From positions 1 through 64,000 of the forward strand of contig JAKSJD010000008.1 in assembly GCA_024398435.1 (NCBI GenBank): a DNA stretch of 64,000 nucleotides, written 5' to 3'. The position numbers and the translations under genes are program-made. Origin of the DNA: Bacteroidaceae bacterium. GTDB taxonomy: Bacteria; Bacteroidota; Bacteroidia; Bacteroidales; Bacteroidaceae. The notes beneath the pieces are model-generated. The model saw only the letters and a program-made list of their open reading frames with translations, searched no databases and was not told the origin of the DNA. Positions 8,308-16,040 of this stretch are shown one piece after another (the first letter of the stretch is position 1; each line of letters starts with the position of its first letter).

Positions 8308-10356
8308 TTAATCGTAGAAGTTCCAACTGATGCCGAGATGTAATCCCTTAGGATTCATGGCATAACCTGGTGCCCAGAAGTAGTGGCCTGCCCCTTGATT
8401 GAGGTGGTAGTATTGAACGTAGAAGCGTGTGCGCTTTAGGTCGAAGTTGGCATAGATGCTTGCGATAGGGTAGTTGCCTATCTTTGTGCGGTTGGCTTTG
8501 TTTTGTATCATGAACTGACTCATCACTGGTGAGTAGTCGGGTGCATAATATTCCGTGAAGTATTTTACATCGCCTCCGAACTCGCAATTGAGTACCTTTG
8601 CTATTTTGAATGTTATATATAAATTATGGTACAGCGAGAGGGTTGGCAAAGGAAGCACATCCTTGTTTGTGCAAGTTTGGAATGTGATGTCGTTGTCGAG
8701 ATGGAATATTCCGAATGTGAAGTCTTGTCGGAGGTTGGCACTTACGACCTGAATATTGTCGGAGCATTGACGTGGAGTGATGTTGTTTGTGAAGCCGAGT
8801 GCGCCTTCTTCATCAAGAGAGTATGAAGTGCCAGTATTCTCAAAGTAGGTATAGTTCTTCATGTTTTCGATGCCTACAGTGAGTTTTGTCCTTGTTCGTG
8901 GAAGGGTGAAGATGCCTTCTATGCGTGTTCGGGTTTCCTTGTCAAGATCGTTGTCCCACCAAGCATGCTTTGTATGGTAGTGGCGGATATAGTAAGAAGG
9001 CGTAAGGTTCTTTATATAGGCATTGACAACGAGTTGCATCGTGTCTTTCTTGAATGGAAGATTCAGTTCGCCTCTGCCTATTACCTTGAAGTCGCCCGAT
9101 TCGTCGCCTGTAAGTGTGTATTCTGCATTTACGTCATAATGAACGAATGTGCCTTGAGTGCGAATGAGTTGTCCGCCGATGAGTATGTTGTTGTCCTTGT
9201 ATTTCTTGTGGCGGTCGATGCGTGTGGCTGTTCCGTAGGATGTTGTGAATGTATCTTGCATCTCATAGCTCTTATGCTCGAAGCCAACATATGCATTGAG
9301 TCCGGCTGCTGCATATTTGTTGAAACCTTCACGAAGTGAAAGTCCTACGATGTTCTTCATTGAGAAGTTTTTCGTGCGGTCGTTTGCCGAATCTCCTGGA
9401 AGATAAGTGTTGGTGTGGTAGTTGTCGGGAGTGTCGAATGCAAGATATCCTCTTCGAAGGTATTTGAGTTCGAAGGTGTGGAATATGCTTGTAACGGGAA
9501 CGAACACGTCGTGAATGTCGGTTGAGTCGCCTTCTGTACGTGTGAAGCCGATATTGTAGTGGTGGTTGAAGTGGACAATATCATGTTCCTGCTTCATCCA
9601 AGTGTCGTTGAGCCAAGTAGGAATATCGCTTGAGGCATAGTTCCTGTCCATTTCCTCTGGATGTGTGATGTATCCTATTTCGCTTATACCTCCATTTTCG
9701 GCCATTTTCATATAGTTGTGGGTGTATTGGAAATGGAAGTCGTAGCGGTCGGCAATATAAGAAGCCCATGCCGAGGCATTCATGAATGATGTGGATTGGC
9801 TGTTGTAGTAGCCTTGACCATAGATATAGTCGAACAAACCTCCTATATTAACTCGCTTGCCGGCATTGTTGGTGTAGATGACTTTTATATGGTCGTCGCC
9901 TGTGGTTTTCGTTCCGCAACAGTTGTAGTTGGCATTGAGGAAAGGCGATTTCGTGTTGTAGTGGATGAATTGGTCGGCTGGAATGTAGAACTGGCTGAAA
10001 GGATTGAGGAAAATAAAGTCTTCCTTTTCGTTGCGTTCCATAAAGATTCGGCTCTGGCGAGGAGAACCGAGGTTGCCGAGATGGTTGAAGTGGCCGTCAA
10101 CTCCTTCGTTGAGGTTTTTGTTCTGGTATTGATGATGAAGTGTGTCGACATCGACTGGTGTGCGGTTGCCGTAAACGTCATCAATTGTCCAAGCATGAAT
10201 GTCTACTGGCACAATCTTCTTCTGCTTCTTCTTGTCATCGGTAGAGTCGCTGGCCACCATATTCTTGTCGGAATTGGTTTCCAACTCACCGACTATGCGC
10301 TGAGCTGAAGCTATGAGGGGAAGGAGAGAAATGATAAGTGCTAATAGACGTTTCAC
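8308..10356 (-). CDS. Outer-membrane putative porin (Porin_10-like)
   Basis: A 682-residue protein starting at a GTG, chosen because the signal peptide (residues 1-18, LLPLIASAQ) begins there. The mature chain alternates aromatic and polar residues in repeated beta-hairpin strands and ends in an aromatic residue pattern (GISWNFYD), as expected of an outer-membrane beta-barrel. It resembles the Bacteroidota putative porin family. The substrate is unknown. It is the last gene of a minus-strand group with the small membrane protein (10380) and DUF4468 protein (10656) upstream, spaced by 23 and 6 bases. Confidence 0.8.
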   Translation of the reverse strand: MKRLLALIISLLPLIASAQRIVGELETNSDKNMVASDSTDDKKKQKKIVPVDIHAWTIDDVYGNRTPVDVDTLHHQYQNKNLNEGVDGHFNHLGNLGSPRQSRIFMERNEKEDFIFLNPFSQFYIPADQFIHYNTKSPFLNANYNCCGTKTTGDDHIKVIYTNNAGKRVNIGGLFDYIYGQGYYNSQSTSFMNASAWASYIADRYDFHFQYTHNYMKMAENGGISEIGYITHPEEMDRNYASSDIPTWLNDTWMKQEHDIVHFNHHYNIGFTRTEGDSTDIHDVFVPVTSIFHTFELKYLRRGYLAFDTPDNYHTNTYLPGDSANDRTKNFSMKNIVGLSLREGFNKYAAAGLNAYVGFEHKSYEMQDTFTTSYGTATRIDRHKKYKDNNILIGGQLIRTQGTFVHYDVNAEYTLTGDESGDFKVIGRGELNLPFKKDTMQLVVNAYIKNLTPSYYIRHYHTKHAWWDNDLDKETRTRIEGIFTLPRTRTKLTVGIENMKNYTYFENTGTSYSLDEEGALGFTNNITPRQCSDNIQVVSANLRQDFTFGIFHLDNDITFQTCTNKDVLPLPTLSLYHNLYITFKIAKVLNCEFGGDVKYFTEYYAPDYSPVMSQFMIQNKANRTKIGNYPIASIYANFDLKRTRFYVQYYHLNQGAGHYFWAPGYAMNPKGLHLGISWNFYD

Positions 10357-10379
10357 CTTGCTTGTCTTTCTATTGTATG

Positions 10380-10649
10380 CTAAAACATGAATCTCAGGAA
10401 GAACTCAACGATTTTCAAAAGCATCGAGCCGAAGCCGAGGCCGAAGAAGAGTGCTCGTCGCTCTGGTAGGGCGAAATAGACAATTACGGCTGCAACGAAA
10501 CCTATCATGAATATGATGTTGAGCCATTTGCGTATAATGCGAATGGTGTGTTTGTTGCCTCCTCTTTTCGACTTGCCAGAACGGCCTTTCTTCTGCTTGT
10601 CCTCCTCGAGAGCTTTGGCGATGATTTCGTCGATTTCGTCGGTTCTCAT
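10380..10649 (-). CDS. Small two-helix membrane protein
   Basis: An 89-residue protein with a charged N-terminal 45 residues (an acidic helix followed by a Lys/Arg/Gly-rich stretch) and two predicted membrane segments, residues about 46-62 and 67-88. No family recognised. It sits six bases after the DUF4468 gene and 23 bases before the porin gene, so it is very probably translated from the same message. Confidence 0.75.
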   Translation of the reverse strand: MRTDEIDEIIAKALEEDKQKKGRSGKSKRGGNKHTIRIIRKWLNIIFMIGFVAAVIVYFALPERRALFFGLGFGSMLLKIVEFFLRFMF

Positions 10650-10655
10650 TCTCGA

Positions 10656-11285
10656 TTACTTGATTGCGTTAGCGATTTCTGCACACAACTCATCGTTCAA
10701 GTCCATTGTCTTTACGCGGAACTTGAAGTTCATCTTGATTGGCTTGCCCTTCTTTGTGAAGGCTTCCTTGTCTGTAATCCAGTCTTCGGCTGTGAGTTGC
10801 TCTGGTTCGTCACTAAGGTTGTAGATATAGTAGATGTTGTACATCTTCACTTCTACATTTCCTTCTCCAACCTTAATGTCGAGGGTGTAGTGGGCACGTG
10901 TGAAATCTTTTTCGAGCAGACGGTTTGAGAACACGAGTTCTTCGTCTGCAAAGCAAGAGAGAAGTCCTGCATTTGGGTCGGCAGTCTTCACTGCTGCATA
11001 TTCAAGATTCTTGTAGTAGTCGGCATCATTCCACACTCCATGTTCTGAGTTGGCCATATAGCGAAGTGAAGCCCAACTTGCGAGAGCCTTGAAGAGGTCG
11101 GCCTTGCTTTTGCCGGGAGCAGCGATTGTCTTGCTGAATACAACCTTTCCGTCGGCTACTGGAAGAGTGCCTTGCATATAGGCAGAATTGTCGACTTGCT
11201 TTACTGTTGTCTTTCTTCCGAACAACTGTGCGTTCATACAAAGTGGCAATACCAATGCCAATGCTATCAATGCGATTCTTTTCAT
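10656..11285 (-). CDS. Exported DUF4468 protein
   Basis: A 209-residue protein with a signal peptide (residues 1-19, ending CMNAQ). The body follows the DUF4468 (TBP-like fold) pattern: VVFSKTIAAPGKSKADLFKAL, then a WNDADYY loop, FTRAHYTLDIKVGEGNVEV and a C-terminal YIYN strand with an amphipathic ending. The family is common in Bacteroidales envelopes and its role is unknown. The TATCTTTG box on the minus strand at 11317-11324 is its likely promoter. Confidence 0.82.
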   Translation of the reverse strand: MKRIALIALALVLPLCMNAQLFGRKTTVKQVDNSAYMQGTLPVADGKVVFSKTIAAPGKSKADLFKALASWASLRYMANSEHGVWNDADYYKNLEYAAVKTADPNAGLLSCFADEELVFSNRLLEKDFTRAHYTLDIKVGEGNVEVKMYNIYYIYNLSDEPEQLTAEDWITDKEAFTKKGKPIKMNFKFRVKTMDLNDELCAEIANAIK

Positions 11286-11316
11286 ATTCTTGTCTGTTTA
11301 AATATTATTCACTCTG

Positions 11317-11324
11317 CAAAGATA
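11317..11324 (-). promoter_or_regulatory. -7 box for the DUF4468-porin transcript
   Basis: TATCTTTG on the minus strand, 32 bases upstream of the start at 11285. Confidence 0.55.
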
Positions 11325-11492
11325 CGAAAAAATGTAGAACAAAGAATGTTTATTGTATAATAATTTCATTTTTTAACACTCCCTTAACTCTTTTCGCGCG
11401 TAAATTATAATATATGTGTCGAAACGGGAATGAAATTGTTGTGGGACGATTATAGAATCGTTTTCTTGTTTCCAAAGCAATCTTTTGTCTTT

Positions 11493-11645
11493 CTCCTTGC
11501 TCAAAAACCTATTTCTTATGGCTCCAAAACTATAATTATGTACATTGCGGTAAATAATTATGTCAATATCTTTAATAATTATGTACATTATTAATATTAA
11601 TTATGTACAATATTTTAGTTTTGAAGCTATAGAAAAAATAAAATG
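11493..11645. repeat. Repeat module B1: conserved flanks around four 21-22-base units
   Basis: Four units begin TAATTATGT at 11533, 11555, 11576 and 11598 (lengths 22, 21, 22, 22; three contain GTAC, the 21-base one has GTCA). A 40-base leader (CTCCTTGCTC ... CCAAAACTA) and a trailer ending CTATAGAAA...AAATG are shared with module B2 at 61820-61972, and both modules are 153 bases long. This occupies most of the 491-base gap between 11286 and 11776, which holds no gene. Confidence 0.88.
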
Positions 11646-11688
11646 AAACAATAGAAATGGTAAAATACTTCTTGCTTCGGGATAAAAT

Positions 11689-11723
11689 AAGCCGCTGCCT
11701 TCGAACGAAAAGACAGCGGTTTA
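11689..11723 (-). terminator. Terminator of the aldo/keto reductase gene
   Basis: A 12-base stem with two G-U pairs (around GCCGCTG and CAGCGGT), with a T-rich stretch on the minus strand, 54 bases beyond the reductase stop. Confidence 0.55.
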
Positions 11724-11776
11724 TGAGAATTAATGTCTGTAACCAGAAACTTGAAACTTACAGAAATATGAGGCTT

Positions 11777-12760
11777 TTACCAAAGATGATGAACCGATGG
11801 ACGGATTTCTTCGTCGTAGATTCGCTTCACTATAGCCATCTCGTCATCAGTGAGAGCAGGCAATTCACTTGCTTTCACATTGGCAACAATCTGCTCTGGA
11901 CGACTTGCACCTGGTATGATTACGCTCACTTCTGGATGCATGAGAATCCAACGAAGGGCAGTGTTGGCGAGGTTTTCTGTATGGAGTTCCTCTTTCAGTT
12001 GCTGAGCCACACGGATTCCGGTTGCATAGTCAACTCCGGAGAAAGTCTCTCCCTTATCGAATGATTCACCATTTCGGTTGAATGTTCTGTGGTCCTGAGG
12101 ACCGAAAGTTGTCTGGTCAGTGTACTTGCCTGTAAGCAAACCACTTGCAAGAGGTACGCGAACGATGATGCCTACATTCTTCTCTGCACATTTGCGGAAC
12201 AATTCCTCTGCTGGTTTCATGCGGAACATATTGAAGATCACTTCAATGGCTGAAATATCGTGTTCGAGTGCTGCAAGTCCTTCTTCCACCTTTTCGATGC
12301 TCACTCCATAATGACGGATAAGTCCTTCAGCCTTCATCTGGTCGAGGCAACGGAACACTTCCTTATTGCTGAAAACAGGAGTAGGGGGGCAATGAAGCAA
12401 GGTGAGGTCGAGGGCTTCGCGTTGCTGATTCTTGAGCGAACGAAGTACAAACCTGCGGAGATTCTCTTCGTTGTAGCCCTCGGCAACATGAGGATTGAGG
12501 TCGCGTCCCATCTTTGTCACTACGAATATCTCTTTGTCTGGATGTGCCTTGAGGAAACGTCCGATTGCTTGTTCGCTGTTTCCGTCCTGATAGATGTCGG
12601 CAGTGTCGAACATGTTGATACCATTGTCCACTGCTGCTTGAAGCGTTTGTTGTGCCACTTCCTCGCTAAATGGGTCGCCCCAGCGCGAACCTAATTGCCA
12701 AGTGCCGAGAGAAATCTCGCTTACACGGTAGCCTGTCTTTCCAAATGTACGGTAATTCAT
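11777..12760 (-). CDS. Aldo/keto reductase
   Basis: A 327-residue cytoplasmic NADPH-dependent oxidoreductase of the aldo/keto reductase superfamily. The TIM-barrel motifs are clear: RTFGKTGYRVSEISLGTW at the N-terminus, catalytic Asp and Tyr in FDTADIYQDG (about 53 and 58), the Lys in VVTKMG (about 83), an His in LLHCPP, and the C-terminal cofactor segment VIIPGASRPEQ. The substrate cannot be told. It is a single gene between repeat module B1 and the tRNA pair. Confidence 0.92.
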   Translation of the reverse strand: MNYRTFGKTGYRVSEISLGTWQLGSRWGDPFSEEVAQQTLQAAVDNGINMFDTADIYQDGNSEQAIGRFLKAHPDKEIFVVTKMGRDLNPHVAEGYNEENLRRFVLRSLKNQQREALDLTLLHCPPTPVFSNKEVFRCLDQMKAEGLIRHYGVSIEKVEEGLAALEHDISAIEVIFNMFRMKPAEELFRKCAEKNVGIIVRVPLASGLLTGKYTDQTTFGPQDHRTFNRNGESFDKGETFSGVDYATGIRVAQQLKEELHTENLANTALRWILMHPEVSVIIPGASRPEQIVANVKASELPALTDDEMAIVKRIYDEEIRPSVHHLW

Positions 12761-12790
12761 TGCAAGAATGTTTTAAAATTAGTAACAAAA

Positions 12791-12814
12791 AAGTCACGAC
12801 CGGTGTCGTGACTT
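12791..12814 (-). terminator. Terminator after tRNA-Glu
   Basis: A perfect 10-base stem (AAGTCACGAC / GTCGTGACTT) with a 4-base loop, followed on the minus strand by a run of T. Confidence 0.85.
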
Positions 12815-12816
12815 AG

Positions 12817-12888
12817 TAGCGCCTACGAGAATCGAACTCGTGTTCCATGCGTGAGAGGCATGTGTCCTAGCCGCTAGACGAAAGCGCC
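12817..12888 (-). tRNA. tRNA-Glu (anticodon CTC)
   Basis: Folds as a complete cloverleaf on the minus strand: acceptor GGCGCTT with AGGCGCT (two wobble pairs), D-arm GTCTAGCGGCTAGGAC, anticodon stem CATGC/GCATG around loop CTCTCAC giving anticodon CTC, T-arm ACGAG-TTCGATT-CTCGT. No CCA is encoded. It reads GAG codons. Confidence 0.95.
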
Positions 12889-12905
12889 ATCATTTCAGAC
12901 TTTAG

Positions 12906-12934
12906 AAAAAATCTTCCGCCTCAGAGCGGAAGGA
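12906..12934 (-). terminator. Terminator-like hairpin overlapping the tRNA-Ser 3' end
   Basis: On the minus strand CTTCCGC / GCGGAAG forms a stem followed by ATTTTTTC. Its 5' arm is the 3' strand of the tRNA-Ser acceptor stem, so the two structures exclude each other. Confidence 0.6.
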
Positions 12935-13013
12935 GGGGGATTCGAACCCCCGGTACGGTTACCCGCACGGCAGTTTAGCAAACTGCTGGTTTCAGCCACT
13001 CACCCATCCTTCC
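12927..13013 (-). tRNA. tRNA-Ser (anticodon GCT)
   Basis: An 87-base class II tRNA on the minus strand: acceptor GGAAGGA/TCCTTCC, anticodon stem GCAGT/ACTGC around loop TTGCTAA (anticodon GCT), a long variable arm, and T-arm GGGGG-TTCGAAT-CCCCC. The discriminator is G and CCA is not encoded. It reads AGC/AGT codons. Confidence 0.95.
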
Positions 13014-13084
13014 TTCAAAGACGTGCATTGTCTGAAATTGCTCTCTCAAGTGCATTTTTAGGGTTGCCTTTCGAAAAGCGAGTG

Positions 13085-13116
13085 CAAATGTAGAGTTTTT
13101 TTCTTGATTGACCAAA
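13085..13116 (-). promoter_or_regulatory. Promoter of the tRNA-Ser/tRNA-Glu pair
   Basis: TTTG (13116-13113) and TACATTTG (13092-13085) on the minus strand with exactly 20 bases between, 72 bases before tRNA-Ser. No separate promoter is visible before tRNA-Glu. Confidence 0.75.
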
Positions 13117-13135
13117 TATTTTATGAAAAAAGTTT

Positions 13136-13143
13136 TATCTTTG
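13136..13143 (+). promoter_or_regulatory. -7 box of the cupin-acyltransferase gene
   Basis: TATCTTTG, 18 bases before the ATG at 13162 and back to back with the tRNA promoter. Confidence 0.55.
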
Positions 13144-13161
13144 CATGAAAATATTTAAAAT

Positions 13162-14523
13162 ATGGAACGATTTAATAAGAACTTACTTCCAAGAGAGTGT
13201 CGAATCATAAGCATAAAGACCATTGAAGACGAACGCGGAAATCTATGTGTTGCCGATACGGCCGATTTGCCTTTTAAGGTTGAACGTACATTCTGGATTT
13301 ATGGAGTTCCGGCAGGAAAAAGTCGTGGCGGACACGCTCATAGAGAGTGTGCCGAACTGATTGTGCCATTGTCGGGAGGGTTCGATATTATGGTCGACGA
13401 CGGCAAGTCGGTGGAGGAATATAAGATGACAAAGCCAAACGAGGGAATCTACATCGGCCCTTATGTATGGTGTGAACTGAAGAACTTCCAACCAAATACG
13501 GTTTGTCTTGTCTTTGCTTCGCATCCATATTTGAGCGAAGGCTATATTCACGATTATGAATCGTTCCGCGATACAAAGATAACGGTACATAAATATACAG
13601 CCGCTCAGGCAGAGGCTTGGGATGAATTCGTGGGCAAGGCAAGCAACGGAACATTCCTTCTGAAGCGTAAGTTCATGGATTATCATAGCGACAGATTCGT
13701 GGATGCATCAATGATGTACTATAACGAAAAGGGCAATCTGGTTGCCGTACTTCCAGCCAACTATGATAAGGAAAACGAGACAGTATGGTCGCATCAAGGC
13801 CTTACTTATGGTGGATTGATTCTCGAAAAAGAGGTGAGTGCCGTTCAAGTGGGCGAAATCATCAAGCTCTCGATGGATTATTTCCGAATGATGGGAGCAA
13901 AACGACTCGTCTATAAGCCTATTCCTTATATATATAATAATGTGCCAGGCGAATCCGACCTGTATTGGCTCTTCCGCAATGGCGCAACCCTTCAGGGCAG
14001 AGGCCTTTCACAGACAGTAGCTTTGCAGCAACCTTACAAATTGAAGGAATCGAGAAAGAGTGGAATTCGAAAGGCAATGAATGCCGGAATAAAGGTGGAG
14101 GAAAGCAAAGATGTTGCTGCTTTCTGGCATGTTCTCGACCAAACTCTCAGCGATTGTCACGGAGTGAAACCAGTTCACACGATTGCCGAATTGGAACTCC
14201 TTATGAGTCGATTCCCAGATGAAATCAAGCTTTATGTAGCACAACTTGAAGGTAAGGTGGTTGCCGGTAGTATTGTATTTGATTGTGGAAAGGTGGTTCA
14301 CACTCAATATCTTGCTGCTTCAGCCGAAGGAAAACAAATGGGCGCACTCGATTTGGTCATCAATTCCCTCATAACAGAATATTATGCCGATAGGGAATAC
14401 CTCGATTTCGGTATCTCTACCGAACAAGGTGGACAAGTTCTGAACGAAGGTTTAGCATTCCAAAAGGAGACATTCGGAGGGCGTGGAGTAAATTATGACG
14501 CATGGAATGTCGAACTAAATTAA
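13162..14523 (+). CDS. WxcM/FdtA-like cupin fused to FemAB/GNAT-like acyltransferase
   Basis: A 453-residue cytoplasmic protein with two parts. Residues 1-135 are a single-domain cupin of the sugar 3,4-ketoisomerase (FdtA/QdtA/WxcM) type, with RGNLCVADTADLPF, RTFWIYGVPAGKSRGGHAH and the GIYIGPYVWCELKNF strand. Residues about 145-453 resemble FemAB/BioF2-like GNAT acyltransferases (NGTFLLKRKFMDYHSDRF, VLPANYD, the GAKRLVYKPIPYIY and KSGIRKAMNAGIKVEES segments). Such pairs act in making dTDP-amino sugars for surface glycans: the cupin moves the keto group and the acyltransferase modifies the later amine. No sugar-nucleotide genes are adjacent, so the pathway is inferred. Confidence 0.82.
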   Translation: MERFNKNLLPRECRIISIKTIEDERGNLCVADTADLPFKVERTFWIYGVPAGKSRGGHAHRECAELIVPLSGGFDIMVDDGKSVEEYKMTKPNEGIYIGPYVWCELKNFQPNTVCLVFASHPYLSEGYIHDYESFRDTKITVHKYTAAQAEAWDEFVGKASNGTFLLKRKFMDYHSDRFVDASMMYYNEKGNLVAVLPANYDKENETVWSHQGLTYGGLILEKEVSAVQVGEIIKLSMDYFRMMGAKRLVYKPIPYIYNNVPGESDLYWLFRNGATLQGRGLSQTVALQQPYKLKESRKSGIRKAMNAGIKVEESKDVAAFWHVLDQTLSDCHGVKPVHTIAELELLMSRFPDEIKLYVAQLEGKVVAGSIVFDCGKVVHTQYLAASAEGKQMGALDLVINSLITEYYADREYLDFGISTEQGGQVLNEGLAFQKETFGGRGVNYDAWNVELN

Positions 14524-14586
14524 ACCTTTTGAGGAAATAAGAATCAAATCATCAGTTTGAAACAAAAAATTAAAACCATTTATAGT

Positions 14587-15228
14587 ATGAAGAAATTATT
14601 ATCAGTATGCGTTGCCATTCTTGTGGCAGTTAGTGTACAAGCTCAGGAAGTAAGAGTACAGGCGGCTCGAGGTGTCGGCGGCATGGGCGGCGGCATGGGT
14701 ATGATGATGGGCGGCTTCGGTGGCGGAGGCGACTGGCAGGCCCGTATGCAGAGAGAAAACAGACAGAGTAAGGCAGACCTTTATCAGACTCAGGCAAAGA
14801 AGTATGCCAAGACATTCAAACTCAAGAAAGCCAATAAGGACTTGTTTACAGTAATGTATCTTGATTGGCAGACTCGTCGATTCAATGCAGTGAACCCAAC
14901 AGGTGGCGACCAAGAATCAGAAGAAACTCGTACAAACTACGAAAACCTTACAAACGAAGAAGCTGACCAACTCGTTGCTCAGTGTCTCAATCGTCAGGTA
15001 AAGCAGATTGCAGTAGATAAGGAATGTATCGAACAGTTCAAGACTCTTCTCACTCCTCAGCAGATTGCTCAGATCTTCCTTGAGCAGAAGACTGATATGG
15101 AAGCACAAAGCAGCCAGATGCGCAGCATGATGAATAGCTTCATGGGAGCCGGAGGTTTCGGCGGCGGCTTTGGCGGCGGTTTTGATGGCGGCTTCGGGGG
15201 CGGCATGGGAGGCTTCGGTGGCTTCTAA
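14587..15228 (+). CDS. Exported protein with Gly/Met-rich ends
   Basis: A 213-residue protein; the start at 14587 is chosen because the signal peptide (residues 1-19, SVQAQ) begins there. After the signal comes a GGMGGGMGMMMGGFGGGG segment, then a central 120-residue helical region (YLDWQTRRF, LTNEEADQLVAQ, LLTPQQIAQIFL), then a Gly/Phe-rich tail. The helical part, with its LTPQQ motif, recalls Spy/CpxP-like periplasmic proteins, but that is only a resemblance. The next gene is a paralogue 49 bases downstream. Confidence 0.78.
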   Translation: MKKLLSVCVAILVAVSVQAQEVRVQAARGVGGMGGGMGMMMGGFGGGGDWQARMQRENRQSKADLYQTQAKKYAKTFKLKKANKDLFTVMYLDWQTRRFNAVNPTGGDQESEETRTNYENLTNEEADQLVAQCLNRQVKQIAVDKECIEQFKTLLTPQQIAQIFLEQKTDMEAQSSQMRSMMNSFMGAGGFGGGFGGGFDGGFGGGMGGFGGF

Positions 15229-15277
15229 TTCCTTGCGAAACGAATCGAATATAAATTTTGACTAAACAGAAAAGAAG

Positions 15278-15820
15278 ATGAAAAAGATTATATTATTAGC
15301 ACTCGCAGTATTCGTAACAATGGGCATTCAGGCTCAGGATACAAAGGAAAGTAAGAAGTCGAGCAAAAAGAATAAGACAGAAGAACTCTCAGCAGAGCGT
15401 CAGATGGAAATGCTCTTCCAGATGTTTGAAATAGAAGACCCTGAAACTCAGACAAAGTTCAGCAGCCTTTACAATGAATGGCAGACTGCTCGTGATGCAG
15501 CTATGAAGACAGATGCGCAGACTTCAACGAACGATAAGATTGACTATAAGAAGATGACTGAAGCTCAGGCAGAAGCTATCTTGGCACAGCATTTCGACGG
15601 ACAGTTGAAGCAGGCAGAAGTTGATAAGGACTACTACATGAAGTTTAAGGAAGTCCTCACTACCACTCAGGCAGCTCGTCTTATCATCCAGGCACGCAAC
15701 GGTGTAGGCGGCTTCATGGGTATGATGATGGGCGGTGGCCGTAGCGGTCGCGGTGGCGGCATGGGCGGCTTCGGCGGCGGAATGATGATGATGGGTGGCA
15801 TGGGTGGAATGATGTTCTAA
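15278..15820 (+). CDS. Exported Gly/Met-rich paralogue
   Basis: A 180-residue protein with signal peptide (residues 1-19, GIQAQ), a Lys-rich stretch, a helical domain aligned with its upstream neighbour (YNEWQTARDA, MTEAQAEAILAQ, VLTTTQAARLIIQ) and a tail of Gly and Met repeats (GMGGFGGGMMMMGGMGG). The Met clusters could bind soft metals or drive assembly; both are guesses. The pair is probably co-transcribed and is closed by a terminator at 15869-15901. Confidence 0.78.
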   Translation: MKKIILLALAVFVTMGIQAQDTKESKKSSKKNKTEELSAERQMEMLFQMFEIEDPETQTKFSSLYNEWQTARDAAMKTDAQTSTNDKIDYKKMTEAQAEAILAQHFDGQLKQAEVDKDYYMKFKEVLTTTQAARLIIQARNGVGGFMGMMMGGGRSGRGGGMGGFGGGMMMMGGMGGMMF

Positions 15821-15868
15821 TCATCACACCTCGTTCCCACACACACATTATATATATAATAATATAAG

Positions 15869-15901
15869 GATAGCCTCATGACAGCAAGTTGTGAGGCTAT
15901 T
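15869..15901 (+). terminator. Terminator after the Gly/Met-rich pair
   Basis: Stem GATAGCCTCA / TGAGGCTATT with a 13-base loop, then a T/C-rich stretch. Confidence 0.65.
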
Positions 15902-15977
15902 CTATTTCCTTTTACTCACACACAAATAATTAAAGGCATACCATATAGAAAAGCATCCCCCAAAAAAGCATACCATA

Positions 15978-16013
15978 AAAAAAGCATCCCATCAGTTTGA
16001 TGAGATGCTTTTA
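15978..16013 (-). terminator. Terminator of the POT transporter transcript
   Basis: Stem AAGCATCCCATCA / TGATGAGATGCTT with a short loop and a T run on the minus strand. Two further copies of the AAGCATCCC/AAGCATACC word lie just outside (15949-15985). Confidence 0.75.
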
Positions 16014-16040
16014 ATATGAAGTTGGAATAGTTTCGTTCTG

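Noticed and set aside
9796-10308. A 170-codon plus-strand open frame within the porin gene
   Set aside because: It is antisense to a protein with clear signal peptide and barrel pattern and shows no domain of its own.
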